The translations under genes were made by a program, and so were the position numbers. Below the pieces are notes generated by a model. The model ran no database searches. It was given only the letters and a program-made list of their open reading frames with translations, and was not told where the DNA came from. Source: Gemmatimonadota bacterium (GTDB taxonomy: Bacteria > Latescibacterota > UBA2968 > UBA8231). From it: DNA of 41,407 nucleotides. This document shows, one piece after another, positions 17,023 to 25,200 of the stretch (position 1 is its first letter; every line of letters starts with the position of its first letter). The stretch spans positions 1 to 41,407 of the forward strand of contig JAPPEF010000195.1 in the NCBI GenBank assembly GCA_028875335.1, read 5' to 3'.

Positions 17023-18228
17023 TCAAAGCGATTCCAAAAAGGCGATTAGGGCCTCCTGGTCCACCTGATCCAGGGCCATGTACGCGTCTCGGCTGGCCGA
17101 GGATTCGCCCCCGTGGCGCACAATGGCATCGTGCAAGGTGATCGATTGGCCGTCGTGCATATAAAAGGCCCGCCCCCCTAGGAAATCGGGCACTAGACGC
17201 AGGCCCCACAAAGGCGCAGTGCGCCACTCTCGCCCCGTAGCGTCGCCATCGGGTCGATTATCGGCCAATTCCGGGCCCATGTCGTGGAGCAACAGATCGG
17301 AGTACAGGTGGGCGTCCACATAGCTCAAGGCAGCCACCGAACTGGCCCCCGTGCGCATGGTGGGCACGTGGCAAGCATGGCACTGAGCCTGGTGGAACAG
17401 GGCCTCGCCGCGCTCGACTTGGGGCGTGATGGGACCTCGTTTGGGCGGAGCCAGCAACCGCACGTACATCACCGTAGTCAGCACAGTGGCAGCCGAAATC
17501 TCTGGATCGGGCACTTGGTCGCCCAGCGCTACCCCGCCGGCCTGGGCATGGCTGTTCTCCTCGGGCAGAAAGTCGCTGGTGATGCCCATATCCTCGTGGT
17601 AGGCCTCCACCACCTGCTGCAGCAGGGATGAGACCTGGGCCTTGCGCGAAAAGCGCCCTAGCTGGATCCCGTCCCCTCCGCCCACGTGGGCTGTGGAGAC
17701 GTAGTCGGGCGAGCGAACCCAGTGGGTCCGGCCCGATATGCCGTCGCCATCCGCATCGTCGGGGTCTTCGCGCGACAGGATGGTCTCCACTGGAATGGCC
17801 TCGATCAAGCCCACGCCAAATACCGGCGGCGGCATGCGAAAGGAGCGGTCCACTCCAGGGGGCAGCATTTCGGGGGGTGCACCGGGGATAGCTTTGTCCT
17901 GGTGCTGGGCCCCGCCTTTGTCCAAGGCCAAATCTTCTCCTTCGCTAAAGCGGAAGAATCCCACTGCAGGGGTGCCTCGCCCATCGCCGGGATGGCAGCC
18001 TTCGCAGCTAGTATTGTTGAAGATGGGCCCCAAGCCCTCATCGATGGTAAAGGCCCTAGCAAAATTCTCGTCTCCTGCGACAAAAACCGCGTTGAGGTCT
18101 GCGGACAGACCCTCAAAGGGCGATTCGAAATCGTCGCCCGCGGGCGGGGGTTCGGTCATGAGCGGGCCACAGGCCCCACCGATCCAGGCTCCACCGCACA
18201 GGACGGCGGCAAAAATCGGACGCTTCAC
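17023..18228 (-). CDS. di-haem oxidoreductase (thiol oxidoreductase / CcP-like, COG3488 type)
   Basis: 401 residues with two c-type haem sites, C75-E-G-C78-H79 and C283-H-A-C286-H287. The leader MKRPIFAAVLCGGAWIGGAC is a signal peptide with Cys20 as a possible lipid anchor, though the lipobox is imperfect. The pattern of GLGPIFNNTSCEGCH, then GRTHWV, then ALFHQAQCHACH and a late MHDGQSITLHDAI is that of the di-haem oxidoreductase family often found with iron-uptake or imelysin genes. It should act in the periplasm as an electron-transfer enzyme. It heads the operon with porin and Rieske genes and is preceded by tandem palindromes. Confidence 0.85.
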   Translation of the reverse strand: MKRPIFAAVLCGGAWIGGACGPLMTEPPPAGDDFESPFEGLSADLNAVFVAGDENFARAFTIDEGLGPIFNNTSCEGCHPGDGRGTPAVGFFRFSEGEDLALDKGGAQHQDKAIPGAPPEMLPPGVDRSFRMPPPVFGVGLIEAIPVETILSREDPDDADGDGISGRTHWVRSPDYVSTAHVGGGDGIQLGRFSRKAQVSSLLQQVVEAYHEDMGITSDFLPEENSHAQAGGVALGDQVPDPEISAATVLTTVMYVRLLAPPKRGPITPQVERGEALFHQAQCHACHVPTMRTGASSVAALSYVDAHLYSDLLLHDMGPELADNRPDGDATGREWRTAPLWGLRLVPDFLGGRAFYMHDGQSITLHDAIVRHGGESSASRDAYMALDQVDQEALIAFLESL

Positions 18229-18261
18229 CAGTTGCCTCCTTTAGGCGGAGAATAAAAATAA

Positions 18262-18299
18262 TTAAGTAATATATAACTTAAAATTTAGTTATAGCTAAA
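18262..18299 (-). promoter_or_regulatory. two adjacent palindromes upstream of the di-haem/porin/Rieske operon
   Basis: TTAAGTAATATATAACTTAA (18262-18281) is a 20-base palindrome with one mismatched pair, and TTTAGTTATAGCTAAA (18284-18299) is a 16-base palindrome with one mismatched pair. Both lie 34-71 bases before the ATG of the di-haem gene in an AT-rich promoter region. This is the layout of paired operators. No regulator gene is nearby to name. Confidence 0.5.
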
Positions 18300-18401
18300 A
18301 ATAAGAAACGATCGCGCAAAAGACAAGGGCACCTTGGACCCCTCCATCCTTCGGGAACGACCTCGGCGGCTTTGAGTGCGGCCGACCTTTTGCAATGGGC
18401 T

Positions 18402-18420
18402 TTGCTAACGCCAAATCAAC
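18402..18420. repeat. 19-base dispersed repeat, copy 2
   Basis: Identical to 13718-13736 (TTGCTAACGCCAAATCAAC). Here it lies 11 bases before the left end of the inverted-repeat element at 18432-18506. Confidence 0.6.
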
Positions 18421-18431
18421 CTAAAAAACAG

Positions 18432-18506
18432 TAGTGTATCCGTTTGAATTTTTTCGGGTGTTTCTTCCCTAAACCAGAGGACTGGAAATTTCAAACGGAT
18501 ACACTA
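18432..18506. repeat. 75-base MITE-like element with 17-base inverted ends
   Basis: TAGTGTATCCGTTTGAA (18432-18448) and TTCAAACGGATACACTA (18490-18506) are exact reverse complements, enclosing 41 bases. The motif recurs with one change at 20902-20918 and with two changes at 18585-18601. No target-site duplication is obvious. It could be a miniature transposable element, or paired binding sites. Confidence 0.65.
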
Positions 18507-18570
18507 TCTGGGATCCACGTCTCTGATAAATACCATCACTCTCTGTCAAGGGCCGCGTAGGTCCAGCAGC

Positions 18571-18601
18571 GTATTCATTTGAAATTCAACCGGATGCACT
18601 A
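18571..18601. repeat. degenerate relative of the 17-base inverted repeat
   Basis: TTCAACCGGATGCACTA (18585-18601) differs at two bases from the 18490-18506 arm. GTATTCATTTGAA (18571-18583) resembles the opposite arm, so the two nearly abut as an imperfect palindrome. Confidence 0.45.
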
Positions 18602-18872
18602 CCCGGACACAAGCGAACCGGCCTATTTCATGCCCATGCGCAACATCACCAACCCCTACTGTCCGCTGGCGAACACCTGCTGTTCGCTGGCGTACAGTGA
18701 TTAGATCACCCAAACGGCGGATACCGCCAGATTTAGAGTATTAAGGGATGGCAGAAGGGGCTTGAGAGATAGATGAAAAAATTGTCTTAATCTTATAAAG
18801 TTTTATTTAACAGGAAGTTAGGCATGAAAAAATAAAATAATTGGCGCGATTGGCGACCGCTGGGGCACTCCA

Positions 18873-18888
18873 TTGGCACGATAGTTGC
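18873..18888 (+). promoter_or_regulatory. sigma-54 (RpoN) promoter
   Basis: TTGGCACGATAGTTGC matches the -24/-12 consensus YTGGCACG-N4-TTGC at every defined position with the obligatory spacing. It ends 51 bases before the ATG of the 18940 gene, so transcription should start near 18900. AGTGCG (18892-18897) and CGCACT (18914-18919) could form a small hairpin at the transcript start. A sigma-54 promoter requires an activator ATPase; none is encoded in this window. Confidence 0.75.
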
Positions 18889-18939
18889 GGTAGTGCGTAC
18901 CGAAGCAGCAACCCGCACTCTTCCACAAAGGAGGGCATC

Positions 18940-19737
18940 ATGCAACCCTTAGCCATTCGCATCCTATCTCTCGCGCTGATTACCGTCTCCAGCGCCGCGG
19001 CCGTCGAGACCAAATACCCATCCGGCAGCTTTGAGCCCCGCCTCGACAAGCTCCAAGGCTTGCTTGACTATATCCATACCGCGAAGAAGATCAAGATCAA
19101 AGCCGGACCCAAGTTGTGGCAGGCCATTGAGTCCATCCCCATCGCGCCGGGCGTCCCCATCACCCCCGAACAAGAAGCCGATCTGCGCGACTGGCTCTAC
19201 GACTTTCTCGTAGCCTTCTCCGTCTCTGGTAATGACAGCCTCGTCGCCCAGTTTTACCTGCGCGAGGGCGTCAACAACCCCACGGCCTTGAAAAACATGC
19301 AAGAGACCTTGGAGAGTTGGGACATCCCCCACGGCGACACACCCTTTGACCTCTTCCGTGCCATGCATCGCGCCGTACTCGACGACCAAGGCTATGAATA
19401 CCGCTTCGGCAAGGCCTTCTTGCGCCACAGCACGTTCAAGGTGTTCGAGATGCAGGACCACTACGAGAATTATCGGTCGTACCCGAGGAACGTTGTCAAG
19501 AGCAGATTCAAAGTGCAAAAAGGGGTTGAAGCAGCGCTACGAGCAGGCGAGAAGCGACTCTTCACCGACATCGCGTTTGTCACCGAAGAGCCGACCGAGT
19601 CCGCTAGTTCGAAAGGGCCTATCTGCACCCCCTTCTTTTGTCGGGTGGTTTGGGACTCGGAGCGGGCGGTGTGGCGCTTTGTAGAGGTCGTCTACGCCTC
19701 CAAACGGCCGAATCCTTTCCTATTCTCGGCCATATAA
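18940..19737 (+). CDS. secreted protein of unknown function under a sigma-54 promoter
   Basis: 265 residues. The leader MQPLAIRILSLALITVSSAAA followed by VETK is a good Sec signal peptide, so the protein is periplasmic or secreted. The body is mixed helical, with stretches such as PEQEADLRDWLYDFL and a late FFCRVVWDSERAVWRF. I recognise no family and no catalytic motif. ATG 18940 has AAAGGAGG directly upstream (18927-18934); the longer in-frame TTG at 18841 would place the sigma-54 promoter inside the gene. It is the first of a series of exported proteins on this strand. Confidence 0.75.
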   Translation: MQPLAIRILSLALITVSSAAAVETKYPSGSFEPRLDKLQGLLDYIHTAKKIKIKAGPKLWQAIESIPIAPGVPITPEQEADLRDWLYDFLVAFSVSGNDSLVAQFYLREGVNNPTALKNMQETLESWDIPHGDTPFDLFRAMHRAVLDDQGYEYRFGKAFLRHSTFKVFEMQDHYENYRSYPRNVVKSRFKVQKGVEAALRAGEKRLFTDIAFVTEEPTESASSKGPICTPFFCRVVWDSERAVWRFVEVVYASKRPNPFLFSAI

Positions 19738-19796
19738 CCGGCCCTTTCTTGCACTTTCACGCCAACAAGGGCGACACATTAAAGAAAGGAGGGGCC

Positions 19797-19844
19797 ATGC
19801 CCTTGGGTATGCTTATCACATTTAGTTCGTCCAACATCTCATAA
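19797..19844 (+). CDS. 15-codon mini-ORF with a strong ribosome site
   Basis: ATG 19797 to TAA 19842-19844 encodes 15 residues beginning MPLGMLITFS. AAAGGAGG lies at 19785-19792, as strong as any ribosome site in the window. It ends 17 bases before the next gene (19862). It may be a leader peptide, the start of a decayed gene, or a chance frame. Confidence 0.35.
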   Translation: MPLGMLITFSSSNIS

Positions 19845-19861
19845 CCCGAAGGAGTACTATC

Positions 19862-20698
19862 ATGAAGGCTATTGTTTTGCTACTTGCGCTGGCGTCCGCC
19901 GCTTTCGCGGATGAATACACGCCTGTTGACTGGCTCGAAGTAACGGAAGATCCAGTAGTCGGGATTACAACTGACGATGGAGAGCGCAAAGTGAGGGTGG
20001 GCTTTTACGCCCTCACAGGGGGCGCAGGGTGCCTCGCGGGAGGCTTCACCATCAGCGACGCGAGGTATTCTATCCGCACGAGCAAGTGGCAGATGCGCCA
20101 AGGAGAGGATTCCGCATGGAGCGACGTGTTGGGAACAGAGCACACCAACAGCGGAGTCTGCGGCCTGACCTCGGACATGCCACTGCCACCGGGTGAGTAC
20201 CGGGTGGTGGCGGAGGTCGAAGTTGACGGCGTAATGGGGAAATACGCGAGTCGGAATTCCATATTCGCGGATGAATACACGCCTGTTGACTGGCTCGAAG
20301 TAACGGAAGATTCAGTAGTCGGGATTACAACTGAAGATGGAGAGCGCAAAGTGAGGGTGGGCTTTTACGCCCTCACAGGGGGCGCAGGGTGCCTCGCGGG
20401 AGGCTTCACCATCAGCGACGCGAGGTATTCTATCCGCACGAGCAAGTGGCAGATGCGCCAAGGAGAGGATTCCGCATGGAGCGACGTGTTGGGAACAGAG
20501 CACACCAACAGCGGAGTCTGCGGCCTGACCTCGGACATGCCACTGCCACCGGGTGAGTACCGGGTGGTGGCGGAGGTCGAAGTTGACGGCGCAATGGGGA
20601 AATACGCGAGTCGGAGTTCCATAGTAATAGCTGGCGCTCTTGGGACTGCGGTCGAGGCCGTCACTTGGGGAGCGCTCAAAGCGAGAACGACGCGCTGA
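19862..20698 (+). CDS. secreted protein with two near-identical 120-residue repeats
   Basis: 278 residues. MKAIVLLLALASAAFA is a signal peptide. The mature part is two copies of a 120-residue module, each starting FADEYTPVDWLEVTED and containing GGAGCLAGGFTISDARY and LPPGEYRVVAEVEVDG, predicted all-beta (Ig/fibronectin-like appearance). Each module has two Cys that could form a disulphide. The second copy includes the signal-peptidase-proximal FA, showing that the duplication began inside the leader. ATG 19862 has AAGGAG at 19849-19854. No family is recognised; a surface or adhesion role is only a guess. A strong hairpin follows. Confidence 0.8.
   Translation: MKAIVLLLALASAAFADEYTPVDWLEVTEDPVVGITTDDGERKVRVGFYALTGGAGCLAGGFTISDARYSIRTSKWQMRQGEDSAWSDVLGTEHTNSGVCGLTSDMPLPPGEYRVVAEVEVDGVMGKYASRNSIFADEYTPVDWLEVTEDSVVGITTEDGERKVRVGFYALTGGAGCLAGGFTISDARYSIRTSKWQMRQGEDSAWSDVLGTEHTNSGVCGLTSDMPLPPGEYRVVAEVEVDGAMGKYASRSSIVIAGALGTAVEAVTWGALKARTTR
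19904..20623 (+). repeat. 360-base tandem duplication inside a gene
   Basis: Bases 19904-20263 are repeated at 20264-20623. Only four substitutions separate them: 19952/20312 (C/T, Pro to Ser), 19975/20335 (C/A, Asp to Glu), 20232/20592 (T/C, Val to Ala) and 20256/20616 (A/G, Asn to Ser). All four change the amino acid; no silent change is present. Identity is 98.9%, so the event is recent. Confidence 0.95.
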
Positions 20699-20717
20699 CC
20701 TAGTGGTGACTTTCATC

Positions 20718-20753
20718 AACGCCGGCATCCTTGCGGAAAAGGGTGCCGGCGTT
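20718..20753 (+). terminator. strong hairpin after the duplicated-domain gene
   Basis: AACGCCGGCATCC (20718-20730) pairs with GGGTGCCGGCGTT (20741-20753), a 13-bp stem with one G-T pair and a 10-base loop. It lies 20 bases after the stop. The following T run is short (GTTTACT), so it is probably a terminator but a transcript-stabilising hairpin is possible. Confidence 0.6.
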
Positions 20754-20901
20754 TACTCAGGACAAGAAGACACTCTATGATCGAGATACAAGGCATTGAG
20801 AAGACGCTCACTACGAAATGAAACTCGGTGTGGGATGAATGATCTTTGTCGTCTCGTGCAAGGCGGCTCGACGGTCCAAAGGGGCCGCCGCCAACTTAAA
20901 T

Positions 20902-20918
20902 TTCAAACGGACACACTA
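20902..20918. repeat. third copy of the 17-base inverted-repeat arm
   Basis: TTCAAACGGACACACTA differs by one base from the right arm of the 18432-18506 element. It is followed by TCTAAAAAACGG, while the left arm at 18432 is preceded by CCTAAAAAACAG. It lies 17 bases before the -35 of the promoter block at 20935. Confidence 0.5.
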
Positions 20919-20934
20919 TCTAAAAAACGGACTA

Positions 20935-20963
20935 TTGCGCCCCCTATCCACCCGCCGTACCTT
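20935..20963 (+). promoter_or_regulatory. promoter block, copy A (leaderless type)
   Basis: TTGCGC (20935-20940), a 17-base spacer, and TACCTT (20958-20963). The same block occurs at 26302-26330 with few changes, including the spacer (CTATCC-CCCG). Only six bases separate the -10 from ATG 20970, so transcription should begin at or next to that ATG. Confidence 0.6.
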
Positions 20964-20969
20964 GCCCCC

Positions 20970-20993
20970 ATGATGCGGAGAGTTGAGCGATAA
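20970..20993 (+). CDS. predicted leaderless mini-ORF (MMRRVER)
   Basis: ATG 20970 to TAA 20991-20993, seven codons. The A of the ATG is where the promoter block predicts the transcript start. The stop is four bases before ATG 20998 of the main gene, which lacks a well-spaced ribosome site of its own, so ribosomes finishing here could reinitiate. A parallel arrangement exists at 26339-26407. Confidence 0.4.
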   Translation: MMRRVER

Positions 20994-20997
20994 GTCC

Positions 20998-22290
20998 ATG
21001 AAAAATCGAGCCACCTCGCTTTGGCTGCTCCCCGCGTGGGTCCTGTGCCTGTTGCTAGCGGCCCCTGCCCTCTGTCGCACGGCCCCAGAGCCCACGGGGC
21101 CCGTGCCCGCCGCCCTGCAGCAGCCCGAAGTGGCCGACCTCAAACCGCTGTTCTGCTGGGCCACCCCAGTGCCCGATGAATACGCCAACAACGAATCGGG
21201 GTACACCGCTTGCGTGGCAGGACCCGACGGCAAGGTCTACCTAGGCACAGCCAACTACTACGATTACGGCGACTGGCTGGCCTATGACCCTCGCGATCGC
21301 AGCATCGAAAGAGTAGTCAACCTGAGCCAGACCATCGCCGAAAACCTGTACGACATCAATACCCAGGGCAAGACGCACACGCAGTTGGCCATCGGCCCCG
21401 ACGGCCGCATATACGGCGGCACCAAGCAAGGGCACGAACTATTTGCCACCAGACCCGAAATCGGCGAACAGGCCGGCGGTTATCCCGGCGGTCACTTAAT
21501 CGCCTATGATCCGCGCACGGGCTTGGCCCAAGACCTTGGCATCCTGCGCGCCCAGGACGGTCTGATGAACGGCATTGTCGATCACGAGCGCCGCCGCATC
21601 TACTTCAAAACCGAACCGCGCATGCACTTTCTCATCTACGAGCTGGACACGCACCAAGTGATCGACAAAGGGCGAGTGGGCACCTGGAGCCGCTACATCG
21701 ACATGGACGACCGGGGCGATGTGTGGATACCCAATCGCGGCAGAATGACCCGCTACGACGTGGAAAGAGACGAACTTGTCGAGTACAAAGTAAGCGTCCC
21801 AGCAGGCGCGCCGCCCTATGAAAAACCGTACGCCTGTGTAATTGGCGGCGGTGGCAGCAAGCTCGGGGCCGATTTCAACCGCCGCGGCATGAAACTCTAT
21901 GGAGGCGATCTCAGGCAAATTCAGGAATTCGACCTAGCCAGCGCCGCCAGCGGCGGCGTGCCCATGCGCTATGTCTGCAATTCAGTCCCCGAGCCCTTTG
22001 CACAGAGCAGCGATATCCACACCATGATCCAGGACGCCAAGGGCCGGATTTACTGGACCGCTGATGTGGGCCAAAACCCAAAGCAGACCCTGATTATGCG
22101 CTACGATCCGCACCGGGCCCAAGGTGAATGCCTCGGTTATGTCGTCGATGCGGAGTTTGCCCAACACCGGGATTTGCACAATGGCCTAGGCTCGATTCAA
22201 GGCTCGGCAATAGGGCCAGATGGAACCCTGTACATTATGGCGACCTATCCGTATTACATCCTCGAATTTCCCCGGCTGACCGCGGATTGA
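20998..22290 (+). CDS. exported beta-propeller protein of unknown function
   Basis: 430 residues. MKNRATSLWLLPAWVLCLLL and the following small residues form a signal peptide. The remainder shows repeated propeller-blade patterns: GPDGKVYLGTANY, GPDGRIYGGTKQG, DDRGDVWIPNRG, DAKGRIYWTADVG and GPDGTLYIMATYP, about six or seven blades like SMP-30/YVTN/NHL-type propellers. No catalytic metal site can be assigned. ATG 20998 is chosen over the in-frame TTG 20983 because it gives the basic signal-peptide start. The next gene starts 6 bases after the stop and also begins with propeller blades, so they form an operon. Confidence 0.8.
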   Translation: MKNRATSLWLLPAWVLCLLLAAPALCRTAPEPTGPVPAALQQPEVADLKPLFCWATPVPDEYANNESGYTACVAGPDGKVYLGTANYYDYGDWLAYDPRDRSIERVVNLSQTIAENLYDINTQGKTHTQLAIGPDGRIYGGTKQGHELFATRPEIGEQAGGYPGGHLIAYDPRTGLAQDLGILRAQDGLMNGIVDHERRRIYFKTEPRMHFLIYELDTHQVIDKGRVGTWSRYIDMDDRGDVWIPNRGRMTRYDVERDELVEYKVSVPAGAPPYEKPYACVIGGGGSKLGADFNRRGMKLYGGDLRQIQEFDLASAASGGVPMRYVCNSVPEPFAQSSDIHTMIQDAKGRIYWTADVGQNPKQTLIMRYDPHRAQGECLGYVVDAEFAQHRDLHNGLGSIQGSAIGPDGTLYIMATYPYYILEFPRLTAD

Positions 22291-22296
22291 GGATCC

Positions 22297-25200
22297 ATGT
22301 ATCGGATAAAATTCACAAGCTGCGCCATTTTAGCTTTTTCCCCGCTGCTCGCCAGCGCTGAACCCGCGCTGGACCTGGAGCGGGAAAGCGCCCAGCTGGT
22401 GCCTCTGTTCGAGACCCTACCCGCCAATGAGTGCATGGTGACTGCAATGGTCCACCGGCAGCGCGACGGCCTGATCATTGGGGCCACCTGCGGCAAAAAG
22501 GAAATCTGCCTGTTTAGCTTTGACCCCAGCAGCACGGTAGTGAAAAAACTCGACTGCTTCGAGGCCCTGTGGTGGGACGAGCCGCGCCTAGCGCTCGGCC
22601 CCGAAGGGGACATTTATCTGGGTGCCCGACGAGCGTATGATAAGCAGTTCTTCTTCGAGCGCCCGAGGCAGCGTCCCCACACCCCTGGCACATTCAGACG
22701 CCGCGACTCTGTACCACCACCCCACTTAATGGATCCAACAGCCCCAAGCATGCCCCTCCGGCACTACTCGCCCGCTGGCCACTTGCTCGCAGAGATCGCC
22801 CTGCCTGAATTTCCCGAGCCGGACGGAGTAGGAGCCTTGGCCGTCGACGCCACCGGGCAAATGCTCTGCGGCCTTACCGCGCCCGGAGGGCGGCTTTTCA
22901 CCGTGGCGCTGTCGTCGGGCCTGCAAAAGGATTACGGCGAGGTAGTTCCCCTGCCCCAACACCACCACACCCGCCCAATCAGCAGAGTCCTGCTGGCCGC
23001 AGATAACGGCAAAATCTACCTCAGCGGCACCAGCACCGGGGCTAGCAACGACGACGATATGGGTCGCATCCTCGAACTAGATCCCCGCACAGGCGTCCTC
23101 AAGCCCCTCGATGCCAGATTGCCAGCCGTAGTGGGGCGACGGCGCTTCGCCGCCATCGACGCCGCGGTAAAACAGGACGACGGCAGCTTTCTCGCCGGCA
23201 CGACCGACGGCTATCTGTTCCGCTTCGACCCCAAAACCGCACTGGTAGAGGGTTTTGGCAAGCCCCTGCGGCAGCACCGCATCTTAGGGCTGGCCCAGGG
23301 AGCGGATGGCCTGATTTACGGTGGCGGCGGCGAAGAGGGAGGGCTGCCGCGCTTGTTTGCCTTTGACCCAGTCCAACGCCGGATGCACCTCGGCACTTGG
23401 CCGGGCGGCATGCAGCCGGAAGGAGGGCACCAAACCTTCGGCGATATTGGCGCTGTCGTCAGCACGGCCGACGGCACTCTTATATGCGGTGAGCGCGAGC
23501 GGCGCGGTTACCTGCTGTTGTACTACCCGCAAAACAGGCCGATGTCCTCCGAAGAGCCTCCAGCGCGCTACACCGCTGCCAGCGCCACCTCGTCCAAGTG
23601 GAAAAGCACCCTTGCGGGCGAGGCGCTCGCCAACTGCACCCGCGACCGTTTCATCGATTTTTCCGCCGCCTCTGGCACCCTTGGCCTAGCACCCACCTAT
23701 CTGATCGCCGATGCCATGGCCCGCAGTTCGAAAATCAGCGAACCCTTGACGGACGAAATCCAAGTAAAAAAGGTCTTCGAACTGCCATCGGCAGTCGAAA
23801 AAGCCGAAATCCTCTTTTTCGGCGGGGGTGGTAGCGAGCAAAACCCCATGCTCATCACAGTCAACGGGAACGAGATTCGCCACGTGCAGGATAGAAAAAA
23901 AATGCTCACGGGCGGCTGGGACCGGGAAACCATTCCCGGCCACTTTCTGCAGCAGGGCAGCAACGAACTGATCTTTTCGGGAGCGGGTTTTCTGCTCATC
24001 GATGCGGATAGGCCCGGCAAAAACAGTTTCAAGCGCCTTTCCGGGGAAAGCAGCGAATGGAAGAGCGACATACTCGGGCCCGAGAACAATCTCTCGGGCG
24101 AGTACGTCGTCCGCATCCGGGTCCACGGCTATCCGCCCGAGGGAACCCTGACTTCCCCGATAATTGATATGACCGCAGAATATGCCCTTTCCCCCAAAAT
24201 CGAGGTGAGTTCCCTGCGTCTGTCCGCCGATCTGGCACTGCGGCCGCAGACCGCTGTCCGGTTCGCAGTGCGCACTGGCTCAACGGCCTGGTACGCGCCG
24301 GATAAATGGAGTCCCTGGCGGCCTGCCGACTCGGCCAATACCCTGCCCGGACAGCGCTTTGTACAGTGGCGAGCGACCCTTTCCAGCCGGGATGCCCGCA
24401 TCACGCCCTTGGTGAAAAAAGTGACCATTGAGGCTTCCGGCCGGATCAGCGGGGTAAATCACCCGGACATCGAGATGATCGAGGCACCGGACAATGCCAT
24501 TGCGGTCTCTTCGTACGATTTCGACTACGCCGATCCACACCATCCCCGCATGCGCCACCTGCGGGAAAAATACCGGCTGGAGGAAATAGTCGCCCCCGGC
24601 AAAACGGAGATGGAGAAGTTTGCCCTCTTGCGCCAGTGGGTCCGCCGACAGTGGGAAGGGTGGAACGAAAACGAGTACAACTACTGCCCACAGTGGGACG
24701 CGCTGGAGATCCTCGAACTAGCTCCGCAGAACCTAGCGCTAGGGATGTGCACCCACTATGCGGCTGTCTTTGCCTAGTGCGCCGCGGCCCTAGGCTACCA
24801 CACCCGTCCCCTCATCGTCGACCACCACTGCCTGACCGAGATCTGGTCGGACCAGTACGGCAAGTGGATTCTCCAGGATCCGGGGCTTCTGCCAGGGTAC
24901 CAAGTGGCTTTCCAGTACGAAAGGGCCGGTGTGCCCATCAATGCGCTCGAAATGCATCGCAGCGCCGCAGCCAACAAGGCCGAAGATATCGCTATCATTC
25001 CCCCGCCGCCCATTCCCATAGACCAGATGCGGCGGATGTTTGTCGATCTGTACCTGCGCTTCGGCATACCGCTGCGCAACGACCACCTGTACCGCTCCGA
25101 GCCTCAAGAACTGGAACAGGGCATGAATCAGTACCACTGGGACGGCCATCTGTGGTGGACCGACAGTCTCGACCCGAGGTACCCGGAATATTCGCTCCAG

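Larger units (their letters stand above)
18229..18939. other. 711-base non-coding interval between divergent genes
   Basis: No convincing gene fills this stretch. From left to right it holds AT-rich tandem palindromes next to the di-haem gene (18262-18299), the second copy of a 19-base repeat (18402-18420), a 75-base element with 17-base inverted ends (18432-18506), a degenerate relative of that element (18571-18601), a 36-codon open stretch (18594-18704) without a ribosome site, an AT-rich patch (18770-18840) and a sigma-54 promoter (18873-18888). Confidence 0.6.

Noticed and set aside
18594..18704. 36-codon open stretch (starts MHYPDTSEPAYF)
   Set aside because: No ribosome site, short, Cys-rich end unlike neighbours, and it begins inside a repeat; possibly a gene remnant but not supportable.
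20777..20821. Peptide MIEIQGIEKTLTTK, resembling the first residues of an ABC ATPase
   Set aside because: Only 14 codons and nothing follows; resemblance too short to call a remnant.
24775..24777. Amber codon as a recoded amino acid (pyrrolysine or Gln)
   Set aside because: TAG is a plain stop for several intact genes here (9780, 15314, 27855 and 35231 on the minus strand); no suppressor machinery is seen.
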